Origin: Planctomycetota bacterium
Lineage (GTDB): Bacteria; Planctomycetota; SZUA-567; H5-PLA8
Reading direction: 5' to 3'
DNA: 64,000 nt
Assembly: GCA_027493525.1 (NCBI GenBank)
Contig: JAOSKN010000002.1
Location: 2,327,326-2,391,325 of the forward strand
Below the pieces are notes generated by a model, which saw only the letters and a list, made by a program, of their open reading frames with translations, was not told the DNA's origin and made no database searches. The position numbers and the translations under genes were made by a program. Below, in pieces: positions 26,375-34,742 of this stretch (position 1 is its first letter; every line of letters begins with the position of its first letter).

Positions 26375-27757
26375 TTACTGGCCGTACTGCCCCGCCGCGC
26401 GCAGGCGCAAGCTGGGCACCGCGCCATGCAGCGACCAGGCGAGCGCGAGCCCTTCGGTAAGGAACCCGCCGATCAGGCCGCAGGTGCCGAGCACCGAGCC
26501 GTTCAGGCCCAGCCCCGGCAGGAGCGCCAGCACGGCCGCGATGCCGACGATGCGAACGATCGCGCTGGTGAAGTAGGAGTTCGTCTGGCGGTGCAGGACG
26601 GCCAGGCCCTGGTAATAGGCCCGCAGCGTCACGACCATCGGGCAGAACGCCATCACCGCCAGCCCCGCGCAGGCTTCGTCCAGAATCTCGCCTTGCAGGC
26701 CCATCAGGCGCGCCACCAGCAGGCGGCCGAGGGGCGTCCAGAAGAGCGCCGCCATCAGGCCGGTCATGAGCGCGCAGAGTCCGATCGCGAAATCCGGCAG
26801 CTTGGCCAGCACCTGGGGCTGCTCGCGAAAGGCCGTCGCGTGCGAACGCAGGTCGTTGAGCCAGCCGTAAAAGATCTGCGAGATGCCGAAGGCCACGCCG
26901 AATCCGGCAAGCACGATTTCGGGATTGTCCTGCCGCGCCAGGAACCACTGAATCAGCGGGCGGCTGGCGAGCATCATGGTCGAATTCCAGGCCAGCGGCG
27001 CGTAGAAGCCGGTCAACTCGCGCCAGCCCGGCGGCGGGGCGGGGGCTGCATTCGGGCTGTCCGGTTCGCGGCCTCGCGCGGCCAGGAGCAGCAGCAGGCC
27101 CGCGCGCAGCCCCTGCCCGGTCAGGTAGGCGAGCATCCCGGCCTCCAGGGGATCCATGCCGACCGCGGGCAGCGATACGACAAGCCCCACCGTGGTCGCC
27201 AGGCCGATGACGTTGGCCACCGCGAGCGGGAAACCGTGCCCGCCGCGCTTCAGCCAGCCCGAGGCCATCGCCATCGTCGCCAGAATCAGCGGCCACAGGA
27301 CCATCGGCGCAAGCGCCTGCTGGACGCGCCGCGCAAGTTCGTCGTCCAACCCCTGCACGTTCGAGATGAACCAGAAGCCGGCCGAGCTAAAAGCGAGGAG
27401 CGCCAGGGCCAGCGTGCTGAGCAACGTAAGCAGGCCCGCGAAGGCGCTGATGCGCCGCCGCGTCGCGGGGTCGTCGCCGTGGGCCAGCGCAAGCATCCCC
27501 AGTCCTTCGATCGGCGCGCAGGCGAGAAACGAGAGCGCGATCGCAACCACGAACGCGGCGATGTCGAAGGCCACGTCCTGGCCGTGCGCCTGCCCGTGCC
27601 AGGAGAGTCCCGCCACGATCGCCTGCCGGCCCACGAGCTGCAGAATGATCACCGAGGCCAGCGGCAGGGTGAATCCGGTAAGAATGCGCAGCGGCCGGCG
27701 ATCGGCTCGCACGTCCGCCGGCGCGCCGGCCCGTAACGCGTTGTTGTCCAGGTCCAT
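26375..27757 (-). CDS. multidrug/oligosaccharide-lipid flippase-type transporter (MATE-like)
   Basis: 460 residues with about 12 hydrophobic helices in two similar halves, beginning LRILTGFTLPLASVIILQLVGRQAIVAGL. The plan fits the MOP/MATE superfamily, perhaps nearer its ANKH-like branch; typical MATE fingerprints are not strict. It should act as an inner-membrane exporter. It is divergent from a LysR gene with only 60 bases between, suggesting that the regulator controls it. Confidence 0.65.
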   Translation of the reverse strand: MDLDNNALRAGAPADVRADRRPLRILTGFTLPLASVIILQLVGRQAIVAGLSWHGQAHGQDVAFDIAAFVVAIALSFLACAPIEGLGMLALAHGDDPATRRRISAFAGLLTLLSTLALALLAFSSAGFWFISNVQGLDDELARRVQQALAPMVLWPLILATMAMASGWLKRGGHGFPLAVANVIGLATTVGLVVSLPAVGMDPLEAGMLAYLTGQGLRAGLLLLLAARGREPDSPNAAPAPPPGWRELTGFYAPLAWNSTMMLASRPLIQWFLARQDNPEIVLAGFGVAFGISQIFYGWLNDLRSHATAFREQPQVLAKLPDFAIGLCALMTGLMAALFWTPLGRLLVARLMGLQGEILDEACAGLAVMAFCPMVVTLRAYYQGLAVLHRQTNSYFTSAIVRIVGIAAVLALLPGLGLNGSVLGTCGLIGGFLTEGLALAWSLHGAVPSLRLRAAGQYGQ

Positions 27758-27782
27758 GACCTACTTTCCCACACGAATCCAA

Positions 27783-27797
27783 TTGCATCCAATGCAA
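27783..27797. promoter_or_regulatory. inverted repeat in the transporter-LysR divergent promoter
   Basis: TTGCATCCAATGCAA is a 6-bp inverted repeat with a 3-base spacer and contains a T-N11-A arrangement, as expected for a LysR-type recognition box. It sits in the 60-base gap between the divergent genes, 21 bases before the LysR start. Confidence 0.6.
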
Positions 27798-27817
27798 AGT
27801 AAAGATATATTCAATGC

Positions 27818-28789
27818 ATGAAAAGCATCAAGCGCCCGGCCTCTCCCGGCGTGCCCGCGCCCGGGGAGGGGCTCACCTTGGCGCAGTTGCGTTATTTCCT
27901 TGCGGCCGCGCGGCACGGAAACTTCACCCACGCCGCCGAGAGTTCCTTCCTTTCACAGTCCGCCTTCAGCCGGCAGATCCAGGCGCTCGAGGAGGCGCTC
28001 GGGGCGCCGGTCTTCGACCGGGTGGGGCGGCGGGTGCGGCTGAACGATGCCGGCGAGGAACTTGAACGGCGCGCCGCGGAGATCCTCGCGCGCGTCGAGC
28101 GTCTCGCCGCGGACCTTGTGCCCGTCGGCAAAGGCCTGCGCGGCACGGTGCGCCTGGGCGCCAACATGTCCATTGGGATCGGGCTGGTGCCCTCGTGGCT
28201 CGCGGCCTTCCAGCAGCACGCGCCGAACGTTCACGTTACCTTGCTGCTGCGCATGACCACCGAGATGCCGCCGCTGCTGCGCAGCGAGAGTATTGACGCC
28301 TCGATCCAGGAGGCCCACGACCTGCAGTTGCTCGAGGGCAAGCCGCCCCTGTGCGTGCGCATGAGCTTCGAGGACGAATTGTGGGTGGTGGGGCCGAAGG
28401 GCACGCCGCCGGACTACCGCCCGGGCCCGCGCGACCGCTGGTTCGGGAACGCCGACCCGTACCGCCGCCGCAAACTCGGCCAGTTGGGGATCCACCTGGA
28501 CGATACGACGCGCGTGCCGAGCCTGGAGGTCTCGCTGCTCTTCGTGGAAGCGGGGCTGGGTTTCGCGTTGATTCCCGGGTTCATGGCGCGCGCGGCGTGG
28601 AAGGCCGGGCGGGTCGCGCGCCTCGATGCCTCGGTCTTGCGCACCGTCGCGTTTATCACGCTCGGCGACCGGCCGCTATCGCCGTGCCTGCAGCGCCTCA
28701 TGGACTTCCTCAAGCCGCGCTGGGAAACGGAGGCCGCGAGGCAGAAGGTCGAACGCGCCAAGCGGGGCGGGGAAGCGGTCGTCGTTTAG
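27818..28789 (+). CDS. LysR-family transcriptional regulator
   Basis: 323 residues. N-terminal winged HTH LTLAQLRYFLAAARHGNFTHAAESSFLSQSAFSRQIQALEEALGAPVFDRVGRRVRL. A linker helix and a type-2 periplasmic-binding-like sensor domain follow (GTVRLGANMSIGIGLVPSWLAAFQQHAPNV through VPSLEVSLLFVEAGLGFALIPGFMA). A short Pro-rich extension precedes the HTH. It probably regulates itself and the divergent transporter through the palindrome at 27783-27797. The effector is unknown. Confidence 0.93.
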   Translation: MKSIKRPASPGVPAPGEGLTLAQLRYFLAAARHGNFTHAAESSFLSQSAFSRQIQALEEALGAPVFDRVGRRVRLNDAGEELERRAAEILARVERLAADLVPVGKGLRGTVRLGANMSIGIGLVPSWLAAFQQHAPNVHVTLLLRMTTEMPPLLRSESIDASIQEAHDLQLLEGKPPLCVRMSFEDELWVVGPKGTPPDYRPGPRDRWFGNADPYRRRKLGQLGIHLDDTTRVPSLEVSLLFVEAGLGFALIPGFMARAAWKAGRVARLDASVLRTVAFITLGDRPLSPCLQRLMDFLKPRWETEAARQKVERAKRGGEAVVV

Positions 28790-28790
28790 C

Positions 28791-28946
28791 GCATCTTCGA
28801 GAATATCGTAGCGCCATCTGCTGGCCCTGGAGGGCGGCCTCTTCGTTGGACTCGCCCGCCGTATGCGCCTGATACGGCTTGTCTCGACCGCCTCGATGCC
28901 GCCCTCCACGACGGCGCATCTGGCACTACGCTATTCCCGAAAATGC
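28791..28946. repeat. 156-nt foldback element
   Basis: The 31-base ends (28791-28821 and 28916-28946) are inverted repeats matching at about 25 positions. Inside, GGAGGGCGGC (28829-28838) pairs perfectly with GCCGCCCTCC (28898-28907), and CCGTAT (28859-28864) with ATACGG (28872-28877). The whole tract folds into one long hairpin. It begins directly after the LysR stop codon. TAGCGC flanks both ends (28787-28792 and 28949-28954), but the left copy overlaps the arm. It could be a miniature transposable element, a large terminator or a structured RNA. The remaining bases up to 29029 hold nothing recognisable. Confidence 0.7.
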
Positions 28947-29029
28947 TCTAGCGCGGCTGGAAGCAGGAAGAAGAGTGAGCACGGCGAACGGGCCGCGTGA
29001 AGCGCGGCCCGTTCGCCGTCTGCCGCGGA

Positions 29030-29626
29030 TCAGTGCGCCGGCAGGGGCCGGGCGCGCTCCGTGCCGGTGTGCGCGGCTTGGGACTTGCGATGCTCCCAGC
29101 GCCGCACCAGCGCGAAGACGAACCCCGCGGCGGCGGCCAGCCCAAGCAGCACCAGCCACGGCGAGAGCCCCAGCAAGTCGGCCAGCGTGACCTTGCCGTA
29201 CGAGCCCCACTTCAGCAGGTTCTCCTGAAGGTACGGAAAGGTCTCGGCATACAAGCCCGCGCCGACGACCATTCCCAGCACGGCGAAGAGCGCGTGCCGC
29301 GAACCGTCGCCCAGCGCCGCCGCCCCGGTCCCGGGGCAGTAGCCCGCCAGGGCCATCCCGACGCCGAAGATCAGCCCGCCGGCGGCATTCGCCGCGAGGA
29401 CCGCGGACTTGACGTGCAGGCTGACCCAGCCGAGCTGGTGCATGGTCAGGATGCCGATTCCGCCCGTCACGATCGCGGTAAGCATCACCTTCAGCACCGT
29501 GAAGTCCGTGAACAGGAACTGTCCCAGAATGGTCCGGTAGCGCGTGACCTGGGCCTTCTGCAGGACGAAGCCGAAGAACAGCCCCGTCAGCACGCCCGTC
29601 GCGATCGGGTATCCGGTGTCAAACAT
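29030..29626 (-). CDS. YeeE/YedE-family (TsuA-like) sulfur transport protein, second half
   Basis: 198 residues from the ATG at 29626. Multi-helix membrane protein with the conserved GMALAGYCPGTGAAALGDG loop, whose cysteine corresponds to the substrate-relay cysteines of thiosulfate transporter TsuA/YeeE. Start codon and upstream stop overlap by 8 bases, showing tight coupling. With the neighbouring 180-residue protein it forms the split two-protein version found with BigR/PmpR-type regulators. Confidence 0.85.
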   Translation of the reverse strand: MFDTGYPIATGVLTGLFFGFVLQKAQVTRYRTILGQFLFTDFTVLKVMLTAIVTGGIGILTMHQLGWVSLHVKSAVLAANAAGGLIFGVGMALAGYCPGTGAAALGDGSRHALFAVLGMVVGAGLYAETFPYLQENLLKWGSYGKVTLADLLGLSPWLVLLGLAAAAGFVFALVRRWEHRKSQAAHTGTERARPLPAH

Positions 29627-30161
29627 GGCGCCGGCCCTCCTTTCCAAAGAGCAGGAACGCGGTGGCCACGCCCGAAGCGAACATGGCCATGAAGAAGGTC
29701 CACGAACTGACCGCCAACTGGAGCCCGCCGCTGATGCCGTGCCCGGAGGTGCAGCCTCCGGCCATCCGCGCGCCGTAGAGCAGCACGGCGCCGCCCACGA
29801 ACGCCGCGGCATGGCGCTTCAAGGTGGACGGCCCGAAGCGATGGGCCCAGAGTCCCGGCACGCGTTCGACCTCGCGGTCTCCCGCCAGGCGCTTCGCCGC
29901 GTACGCTCCCAGCGGCAGCGCCAGCACCAGGAAGAACTGCCAGTCGAAGAACGGATTTTTCGGCGTGATCTCCTTTGCGTAGTAAGCGTTTGCCGCGAAG
30001 TGTTCAGGTGCGACCGCCCGCGTCGCGAGCCCGCTGAGGTGAACCATCGTGGTGCTGGTCCCGAGCGCCTTATCCATCGTCAGGAAGGTCGCCCAACTCA
30101 GCACGCCGATCAGGAGCCCCACGACATAGGGGTTCCAGCGCTTAAGCATGAGTGGATTCAT
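29619..30161 (-). CDS. YeeE/YedE-family (TsuA-like) sulfur transport protein, first half
   Basis: 180 residues with four to five hydrophobic helices and the family loop GARMAGGCTSGHGISGGLQLA, including the conserved cysteine. Family members import thiosulfate or related sulfur species. Its start overlaps the stop of the ArsR-type gene (ATGA), and its end overlaps the next gene, so the three form one operon. Confidence 0.87.
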   Translation of the reverse strand: MNPLMLKRWNPYVVGLLIGVLSWATFLTMDKALGTSTTMVHLSGLATRAVAPEHFAANAYYAKEITPKNPFFDWQFFLVLALPLGAYAAKRLAGDREVERVPGLWAHRFGPSTLKRHAAAFVGGAVLLYGARMAGGCTSGHGISGGLQLAVSSWTFFMAMFASGVATAFLLFGKEGRRHV

Positions 30162-30520
30162 CGTGTCTCATCCCCCTTTCCGTTGGCTGGCGTCAGGCCC
30201 AGCGCCGCGTGTTCTTCCTTCAGGTGCCGCACCACCCCGGCGCAAACGACCTCGCAGAGGTCGAAGACCGAGGCGTCGCGCACCGAGTAGATCGACTGAG
30301 TGCCCTCGCGCCGCGACGCCACCAGTCCCACTTGTTTCAAGAGGGCGAGGTGCTTGGAGACCGAAGGCTGCGCTGCACCCAGGGCATCGCTCAAGGCCGA
30401 GACATTGCACGGGCCTTCGCGCAAGCGCATCAGGATCCGAATCCGCCACGGGTCGCCGAGCGCCTTGAGCCGGTCGGCAACTCTCTCGATTAGCGCGGGT
30501 GTAACCTCTTTATTCATCAT
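30158..30520 (-). CDS. ArsR-family transcriptional repressor of the sulfur-uptake operon
   Basis: 120 residues. The winged HTH is LKALGDPWRIRILMRLREGPCNVSALSDALGAAQPSVSKHLALLKQVGLVASRREGTQSIYSV. Cysteines 38, 89 and 93 are candidates for a thiol/persulfide switch, as in BigR/SqrR-type regulators that control similar YeeE pairs; that role is inference. It heads the operon, with overlapping start and stop codons to the next gene, and its own operator covers its ribosome site. Confidence 0.9.
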   Translation of the reverse strand: MMNKEVTPALIERVADRLKALGDPWRIRILMRLREGPCNVSALSDALGAAQPSVSKHLALLKQVGLVASRREGTQSIYSVRDASVFDLCEVVCAGVVRHLKEEHAALGLTPANGKGDETR

Positions 30521-30522
30521 AA

Positions 30523-30540
30523 TATTCCTTTCTAGGAATA
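30523..30540 (-). promoter_or_regulatory. palindromic operator over the ArsR ribosome site
   Basis: TATTCC (30523-30528) and GGAATA (30535-30540) form an inverted repeat with a 6-base spacer, starting three bases before the ArsR-type start codon. It includes the AAGGA ribosome site and abuts the -10 box, so binding would block the promoter: the usual ArsR autoregulation layout. Confidence 0.65.
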
Positions 30541-30568
30541 ATAAATCATAAGAACTAATAGATGTAAA
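30540..30568 (-). promoter_or_regulatory. sigma-70-like promoter of the ArsR-YeeE operon
   Basis: On the minus strand, TTTACA (30568-30563) is followed after 17 bases by TTTATT (30545-30540). The -35 matches 5 of 6 consensus bases and the -10 matches 4 of 6. The palindrome lies immediately downstream. Confidence 0.55.
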
Positions 30569-30582
30569 GTCTGGCTATTCGA

Positions 30583-30610
30583 TTGTTGTTATCATAACCA
30601 TAATTATAAT
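30583..30610 (+). promoter_or_regulatory. sigma-70-like promoter of the GntR/LacI regulator
   Basis: TTGTTG (30583-30588), a 16-base spacer, then a consensus TATAAT (30605-30610), in an AT-rich stretch unlike the rest of the window. It points toward the regulator gene at 30722. Confidence 0.5.
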
Positions 30611-30674
30611 AGTATGTAATGTGATTAGATCAAAAAATGTGAGCGCGAACATTTGAGCGCAGGCGACTCTATGG

Positions 30675-30686
30675 TGTACAGGTACA
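30675..30686. promoter_or_regulatory. TGTAC/GTACA palindrome, likely regulator operator
   Basis: TGTACAGGTACA: 5-base inverted arms around two bases, between the promoter and the start codon of a GntR-LacI chimeric regulator. AraR, the best-known regulator of this architecture, binds palindromes centred on GTAC, so autoregulation is plausible. Confidence 0.45.
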
Positions 30687-30721
30687 TGCAGGTTCAATGA
30701 ATGGTCTTGAGGATGCCTGAG

Positions 30722-31822
30722 ATGGTCACCGACTTCAAAATTGAACTCGAACGACCTACTCCTTCTTATTTGCAGCTCGAGCAGGTCCTGCGCGATGCCA
30801 TCGCCTCGCGGCGGCTGGAGCCCGGTTCTCGGTTGCCGGAGGAGCGCATTTTGGCCCGGGATCTTGGGCTCAGTCGCGGCACCGTTCGGCGCGCGCTCTC
30901 GGCGCTTGAATCGCAGGGCCTGATCGTTCGTCGCAAGGGTCGCGGGACGTACGTGACCGATCCGGCGGACCTGGTTGCGATGCCGATTGAGGTTTTCCTG
31001 CGCCAGGTTCACGCGAAGTCGACGGACAACGGATGGACGGGCCGGGTGTTGCAGGGCATGTTCGAGTCCTCCGGGCGATTGGGCTGCGAACTGGTGCTGC
31101 GCGAGGCCGCTTCCGAGCACGCGCGGGTGAATGCCGGCGCGGCAGCCACGGTCTTCTTCGCGCCGGAAGAACACGAGCCCGTGCGGGCGCTGGCCGCGCA
31201 GGGCCGGGTGGTCGTCTGCGCGGATACCTTCGTCCCCGGCGTCGATTCGGTGGTCTTCGACAACACGCAGGGGGCACGCGAGGCCGTCGCGCGCCTGGTT
31301 TCGATGGGCCATCGCCGAATTGCGTTCCTGGGCGGGCTGTTTCGGCGCGGCGGAGGGTGGCTCGAGTCGGCGAATTCCCACGAACGCCTCGCCGGCTACC
31401 GCGCGGCTCTTAAAGACGCGGGGCTCGAAGACGAGTGTGTTTGGTGGCTGCCGCTGGATCCCAAGGACGTGCGAGAAAGTTTCCTGGCCCAGCTGCAGAA
31501 CCTGCCTCCAGAGCGCCGCCCCACCGCGCTCTTCGGCACGGACGAATCCGCGGCGCTGGGCGCATGGATGGCGCTGGCGGAAGCCGGCCAAGGCGTTCCG
31601 CGCGGCCTCGGCATCGCTTCGTTTCGCGACGCGGATGCGCCCGCGCCCGGCGGAATCGATTTTACCTCCGTGGCGATCAGCCCCGTGGCGCTCGGGGCGA
31701 GGGTCATCGAACGCGTCGTGGAGCGCCAGCGCGGCCGCGCCGCCCAGGGCTCGTCCGCCCAACGCATCGTCGTGCCGCATGCCTGGAACGAAGGCGAAAC
31801 CTGCAAGCCGCCGAGCGCGTAA
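30722..31822 (+). CDS. GntR-HTH / LacI-sensor transcriptional regulator (AraR-like)
   Basis: 366 residues. A GntR-type winged HTH (PTPSYLQLEQVLRDAIASRRLEPGSRLPEERILARDLGLSRGTVRRALSALESQGLIVRRKGRGTYV) is fused to a LacI/periplasmic-binding sensor (ARLVSMGHRRIAFLGG, ERLAGYRAALKDAGLE, PTALFGTDESAALGAW, GIASFRD, LGARVIERVVE). This is the AraR architecture, with a sugar or glycoside as the usual inducer. Of three in-frame ATGs (30701, 30713, 30722) the last is chosen because TGAGG precedes it at proper spacing. It leads a same-strand run with a glycosidase-like protein, a dioxygenase and a sugar-phosphate enzyme, which it probably controls. Confidence 0.9.
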   Translation: MVTDFKIELERPTPSYLQLEQVLRDAIASRRLEPGSRLPEERILARDLGLSRGTVRRALSALESQGLIVRRKGRGTYVTDPADLVAMPIEVFLRQVHAKSTDNGWTGRVLQGMFESSGRLGCELVLREAASEHARVNAGAAATVFFAPEEHEPVRALAAQGRVVVCADTFVPGVDSVVFDNTQGAREAVARLVSMGHRRIAFLGGLFRRGGGWLESANSHERLAGYRAALKDAGLEDECVWWLPLDPKDVRESFLAQLQNLPPERRPTALFGTDESAALGAWMALAEAGQGVPRGLGIASFRDADAPAPGGIDFTSVAISPVALGARVIERVVERQRGRAAQGSSAQRIVVPHAWNEGETCKPPSA

Positions 31823-31844
31823 CCGCGTCCCGAAAGGAACCGCC

Positions 31845-34700
31845 ATGAAGAGCCTGCTCCTTGCCAGTGCCGCCCTGCTCCTGTTCCATGCCGCTTGCGC
31901 GGCCGCGGAACGCAGCGCCGTGCGCGTGATCTGCGATTTCGAGGACCCGGCCGAGGCCGCGGCACTCGCCGCCCACTCGGAGAATATCGCCCTCGACGTC
32001 GTCCAGGACAACGGCGTCACGCGCGGCAAGAACTGCCTGAGGGCCGTGGGCAAACAGGGCGCGCCCTGGGCCGCCATGGAACTGCACGGCGAGAAGGTCG
32101 CCAAGTGGTCGGATTTCGACTACTTCGTCGCCGACGTCTTCACCGAACGCGAGGAGAAGATCCGCGTCGTCTTCGAACTGTGGGACGCCGACTCGAAGAA
32201 CTACGCCACGCGCTACACCGACGAGGAACTTGCCACCCATGTCGGGCGCAACACCTTCGCGTGGCGGATCAACCGCGCGGGGCGCAACGCCAAGAAGGAC
32301 GGCCTCGACTGGCACGAGATCCAGCCCAAGGACCGCATTCGGCTCGACGAACTCAAGAAGGTGAAGATCTTCTTTACGCCCTCGAAGGACGGCGGGGATA
32401 CGGTGCTCTGGTTCGACAACCTGCGGCTCATGCAGGAAGACGCGCTGGGCGGGAAGATCAAGGTCGAGCTTCCCGCTTCCGCCAAGGCCTTCGACTTGGG
32501 CCCGGCCGGGACCGCCACGCCGGGCTTTACCACCGTCGGCGCCCAGCATCCTTTCGTTACGGGCAGCGTGCGCGAAGCCGGCAAGACCTGGCCCGATCCG
32601 CTGACCGGCGACGGGCTCGAAGCCGACGGCGCGTTCACCGTCAAGTTTGAGCTTCCTGACGGCGTCTGGAGGATCTGGCTCACCGCGTCGCGGCTGCTCG
32701 ATGCCGAGAAACCCGCGAAGCGCTTCCGCCTGAAGGTCGGCGACCGCGCGCTGGCCGACGAGACGCTGACGCCCGAGGAATTCCACGGCGAAAAGGGCCT
32801 GTTTCGATTCTTGCGCACGCAGTATTCCAATCGCGAGCACGCGCTCTGGCTCGATTACGTCCTCCCGGCCTGCCCCGAGTTCGAGTTGGAAGCGACCGTC
32901 GCCGGCGGAACGCTTCCCGTCGAGGTCGAGAATTTCCGCCTCACGTCGTTCGTTGCCGTCCCCGCCGCGGAGGCGGAGGCCTATCGGAAACTCGCCGCGG
33001 ACCTGCGCGCGCAGCGCATCGCGTGCTTCTACCGGGGGCTCTACTTCGATCCGCATCCGGCGCCCGAGAAGAAGGAAGGCGACGGGGCCTACGCGCTTTG
33101 GGTCCCCGCGGACACCCGCGGAATCCTGCCCTGGACGGCGCCCGACGAGAAGGAGCGTGCCGCGCCGCGCCTCGATTTGAAGTCCGCGCGGGGCCAGAAC
33201 GTGATCGCCCGGCTTTGCGTCACGAGTTTCGAGGATCTTGGCGAGGGCGAGCTGACCCTGGGCGCGCTCAAGGGGCCCGGCGACCTGCCCGCCGCGCGCC
33301 TCTACTACCAGAATTATCGGGTCCACGAGACCAGCGCGGCCGAGATGGCGCTCTTGCCTTGGACAAAGATTCGCTTCGAGCCAGGGTTGACTTGGGCCTA
33401 CTGGCTCTGGTTGAACATTCCCGAAGGCGCCCAACCTGGGGTGTACGAGGGGGCGTTGAGCTTCAAGCCGGACCGCGGCGGCGTCCGGGAGATCCCGCTG
33501 AAGCTGGAAGTTTATCCCTTCGCGCTCGCCCAGGATTTGCCCCTCAGCTACGGCATGTATTACGCGCCCTGGAAGTTCCCCGAAGGTTTCGACCGCCGGA
33601 AGCTCATCGGCGAGCAACTCCGGTTTATGCGCGAGATCGGCTACACCGCGGCCGATTTCGGCAGCGGGAACGTCCGCGCGCTCAAGGGCGACGGGACGGT
33701 GAGCGTAGAGTTCGAAGAATTTCTGCCCGAGCTGCTCAAAGCCGCGGGACTTGGCGTGCGCCCCGAACAGCAGCAGATGGGCCGCGCCTTGGGCATGGCC
33801 CGGCAGATTGCCCGGCTCCTGGGCCTGCGACCGGCCGTTGACCAGCAACCCGGCATCGAATTCACCAAGCCGGAGCTTAAAGGCTATTACCAGGACGCGA
33901 TCCGGCAGTACAAGGCCTTCATTGGGAAGTCGGGCTTGCCCGTGGCCGTCGAGACGGTGGACGAGCCGCGCGAGGTTCCCAACCCCTGGAATCGCAATCT
34001 CGAACACACCAACACGTACGGCGACTGGATTGCCGAGGTCGGAGGCGTGACCAGCTTCGTTACGCCCATGGGGGACAAGCAGAGCGGGAAAGACTACACC
34101 TCCCTCGTGGAGCATCACGACATCGTCTCGGTTCACACCTGGGAGGCCTCGCGAGGGCTCATCGAGCGCACCCGCGCCGCCGGAAAACCGCTTTGGTTCT
34201 ACAACACCGGCAAGGACCGGCTCTCATGGGGCTTCTACGCCTGGCGCATGGGCGCGGTCGGGCGTTGGGAGTGGCACTTTTCGTGGGGCGACGGGAAAAG
34301 CGCGGACGGCTACCCGAACCCGGGCGAAGGGTTCACGCCCTTCGGCAACCAGGACGCGCTGGCCATGCGCGCACCGTACGCGACGTTCCCGGGCGGCATG
34401 CTCTTCAAGTCCGACTACCTGCGCATGGCCCAGGGCATCGCGGACCGCGCCTACCTGGAGACGCTCGAACGCGCGCTTCAGGCCAGTGCAGACGACGCGG
34501 CCAAGGCCGCGGTCGTGAAGGAGGCTCGCGCATTCCTCGAAGCCCTGAAGAAGAGCATTCCCGAATTCCCCGGCCTCAAGAACCTGGCGTCCCCGGATGC
34601 CGGCGCCTTGGTGGGGGAAGGCTTGAACTCCCCCGCCGCGGAACTCTGCGGGCTCTGGCGCGATAAGGCGGCCGAGTTCCTCAAGATCCTGTCCCAGTAA
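31845..34700 (+). CDS. large secreted glycoside-hydrolase-like protein (GH123/DUF4091-like)
   Basis: 951 residues with a signal peptide (MKSLLLASAALLLFHAACAAAERSA). The N-terminal third holds a carbohydrate-binding-like beta sandwich (RVICDFEDPAEAAAL, VKIFFTPSKDGGDTVLWFDNLRLM). A second beta domain is followed by a PGVYEG linker, typical of DUF4091/GH123 proteins, and a TIM-barrel-like region with ETVDEPRE at 703-710, whose adjacent acidic residues D706-E707 match the catalytic Asp-Glu pair of GH123. Activity and substrate are inferred only. AAAGGA precedes the ATG, 22 bases after the regulator gene. Confidence 0.65.
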   Translation: MKSLLLASAALLLFHAACAAAERSAVRVICDFEDPAEAAALAAHSENIALDVVQDNGVTRGKNCLRAVGKQGAPWAAMELHGEKVAKWSDFDYFVADVFTEREEKIRVVFELWDADSKNYATRYTDEELATHVGRNTFAWRINRAGRNAKKDGLDWHEIQPKDRIRLDELKKVKIFFTPSKDGGDTVLWFDNLRLMQEDALGGKIKVELPASAKAFDLGPAGTATPGFTTVGAQHPFVTGSVREAGKTWPDPLTGDGLEADGAFTVKFELPDGVWRIWLTASRLLDAEKPAKRFRLKVGDRALADETLTPEEFHGEKGLFRFLRTQYSNREHALWLDYVLPACPEFELEATVAGGTLPVEVENFRLTSFVAVPAAEAEAYRKLAADLRAQRIACFYRGLYFDPHPAPEKKEGDGAYALWVPADTRGILPWTAPDEKERAAPRLDLKSARGQNVIARLCVTSFEDLGEGELTLGALKGPGDLPAARLYYQNYRVHETSAAEMALLPWTKIRFEPGLTWAYWLWLNIPEGAQPGVYEGALSFKPDRGGVREIPLKLEVYPFALAQDLPLSYGMYYAPWKFPEGFDRRKLIGEQLRFMREIGYTAADFGSGNVRALKGDGTVSVEFEEFLPELLKAAGLGVRPEQQQMGRALGMARQIARLLGLRPAVDQQPGIEFTKPELKGYYQDAIRQYKAFIGKSGLPVAVETVDEPREVPNPWNRNLEHTNTYGDWIAEVGGVTSFVTPMGDKQSGKDYTSLVEHHDIVSVHTWEASRGLIERTRAAGKPLWFYNTGKDRLSWGFYAWRMGAVGRWEWHFSWGDGKSADGYPNPGEGFTPFGNQDALAMRAPYATFPGGMLFKSDYLRMAQGIADRAYLETLERALQASADDAAKAAVVKEARAFLEALKKSIPEFPGLKNLASPDAGALVGEGLNSPAAELCGLWRDKAAEFLKILSQ

Positions 34701-34742
34701 ACGCGGTGGGCGCGGCCTCGCACAGAAGAAAGGATTCCCACG

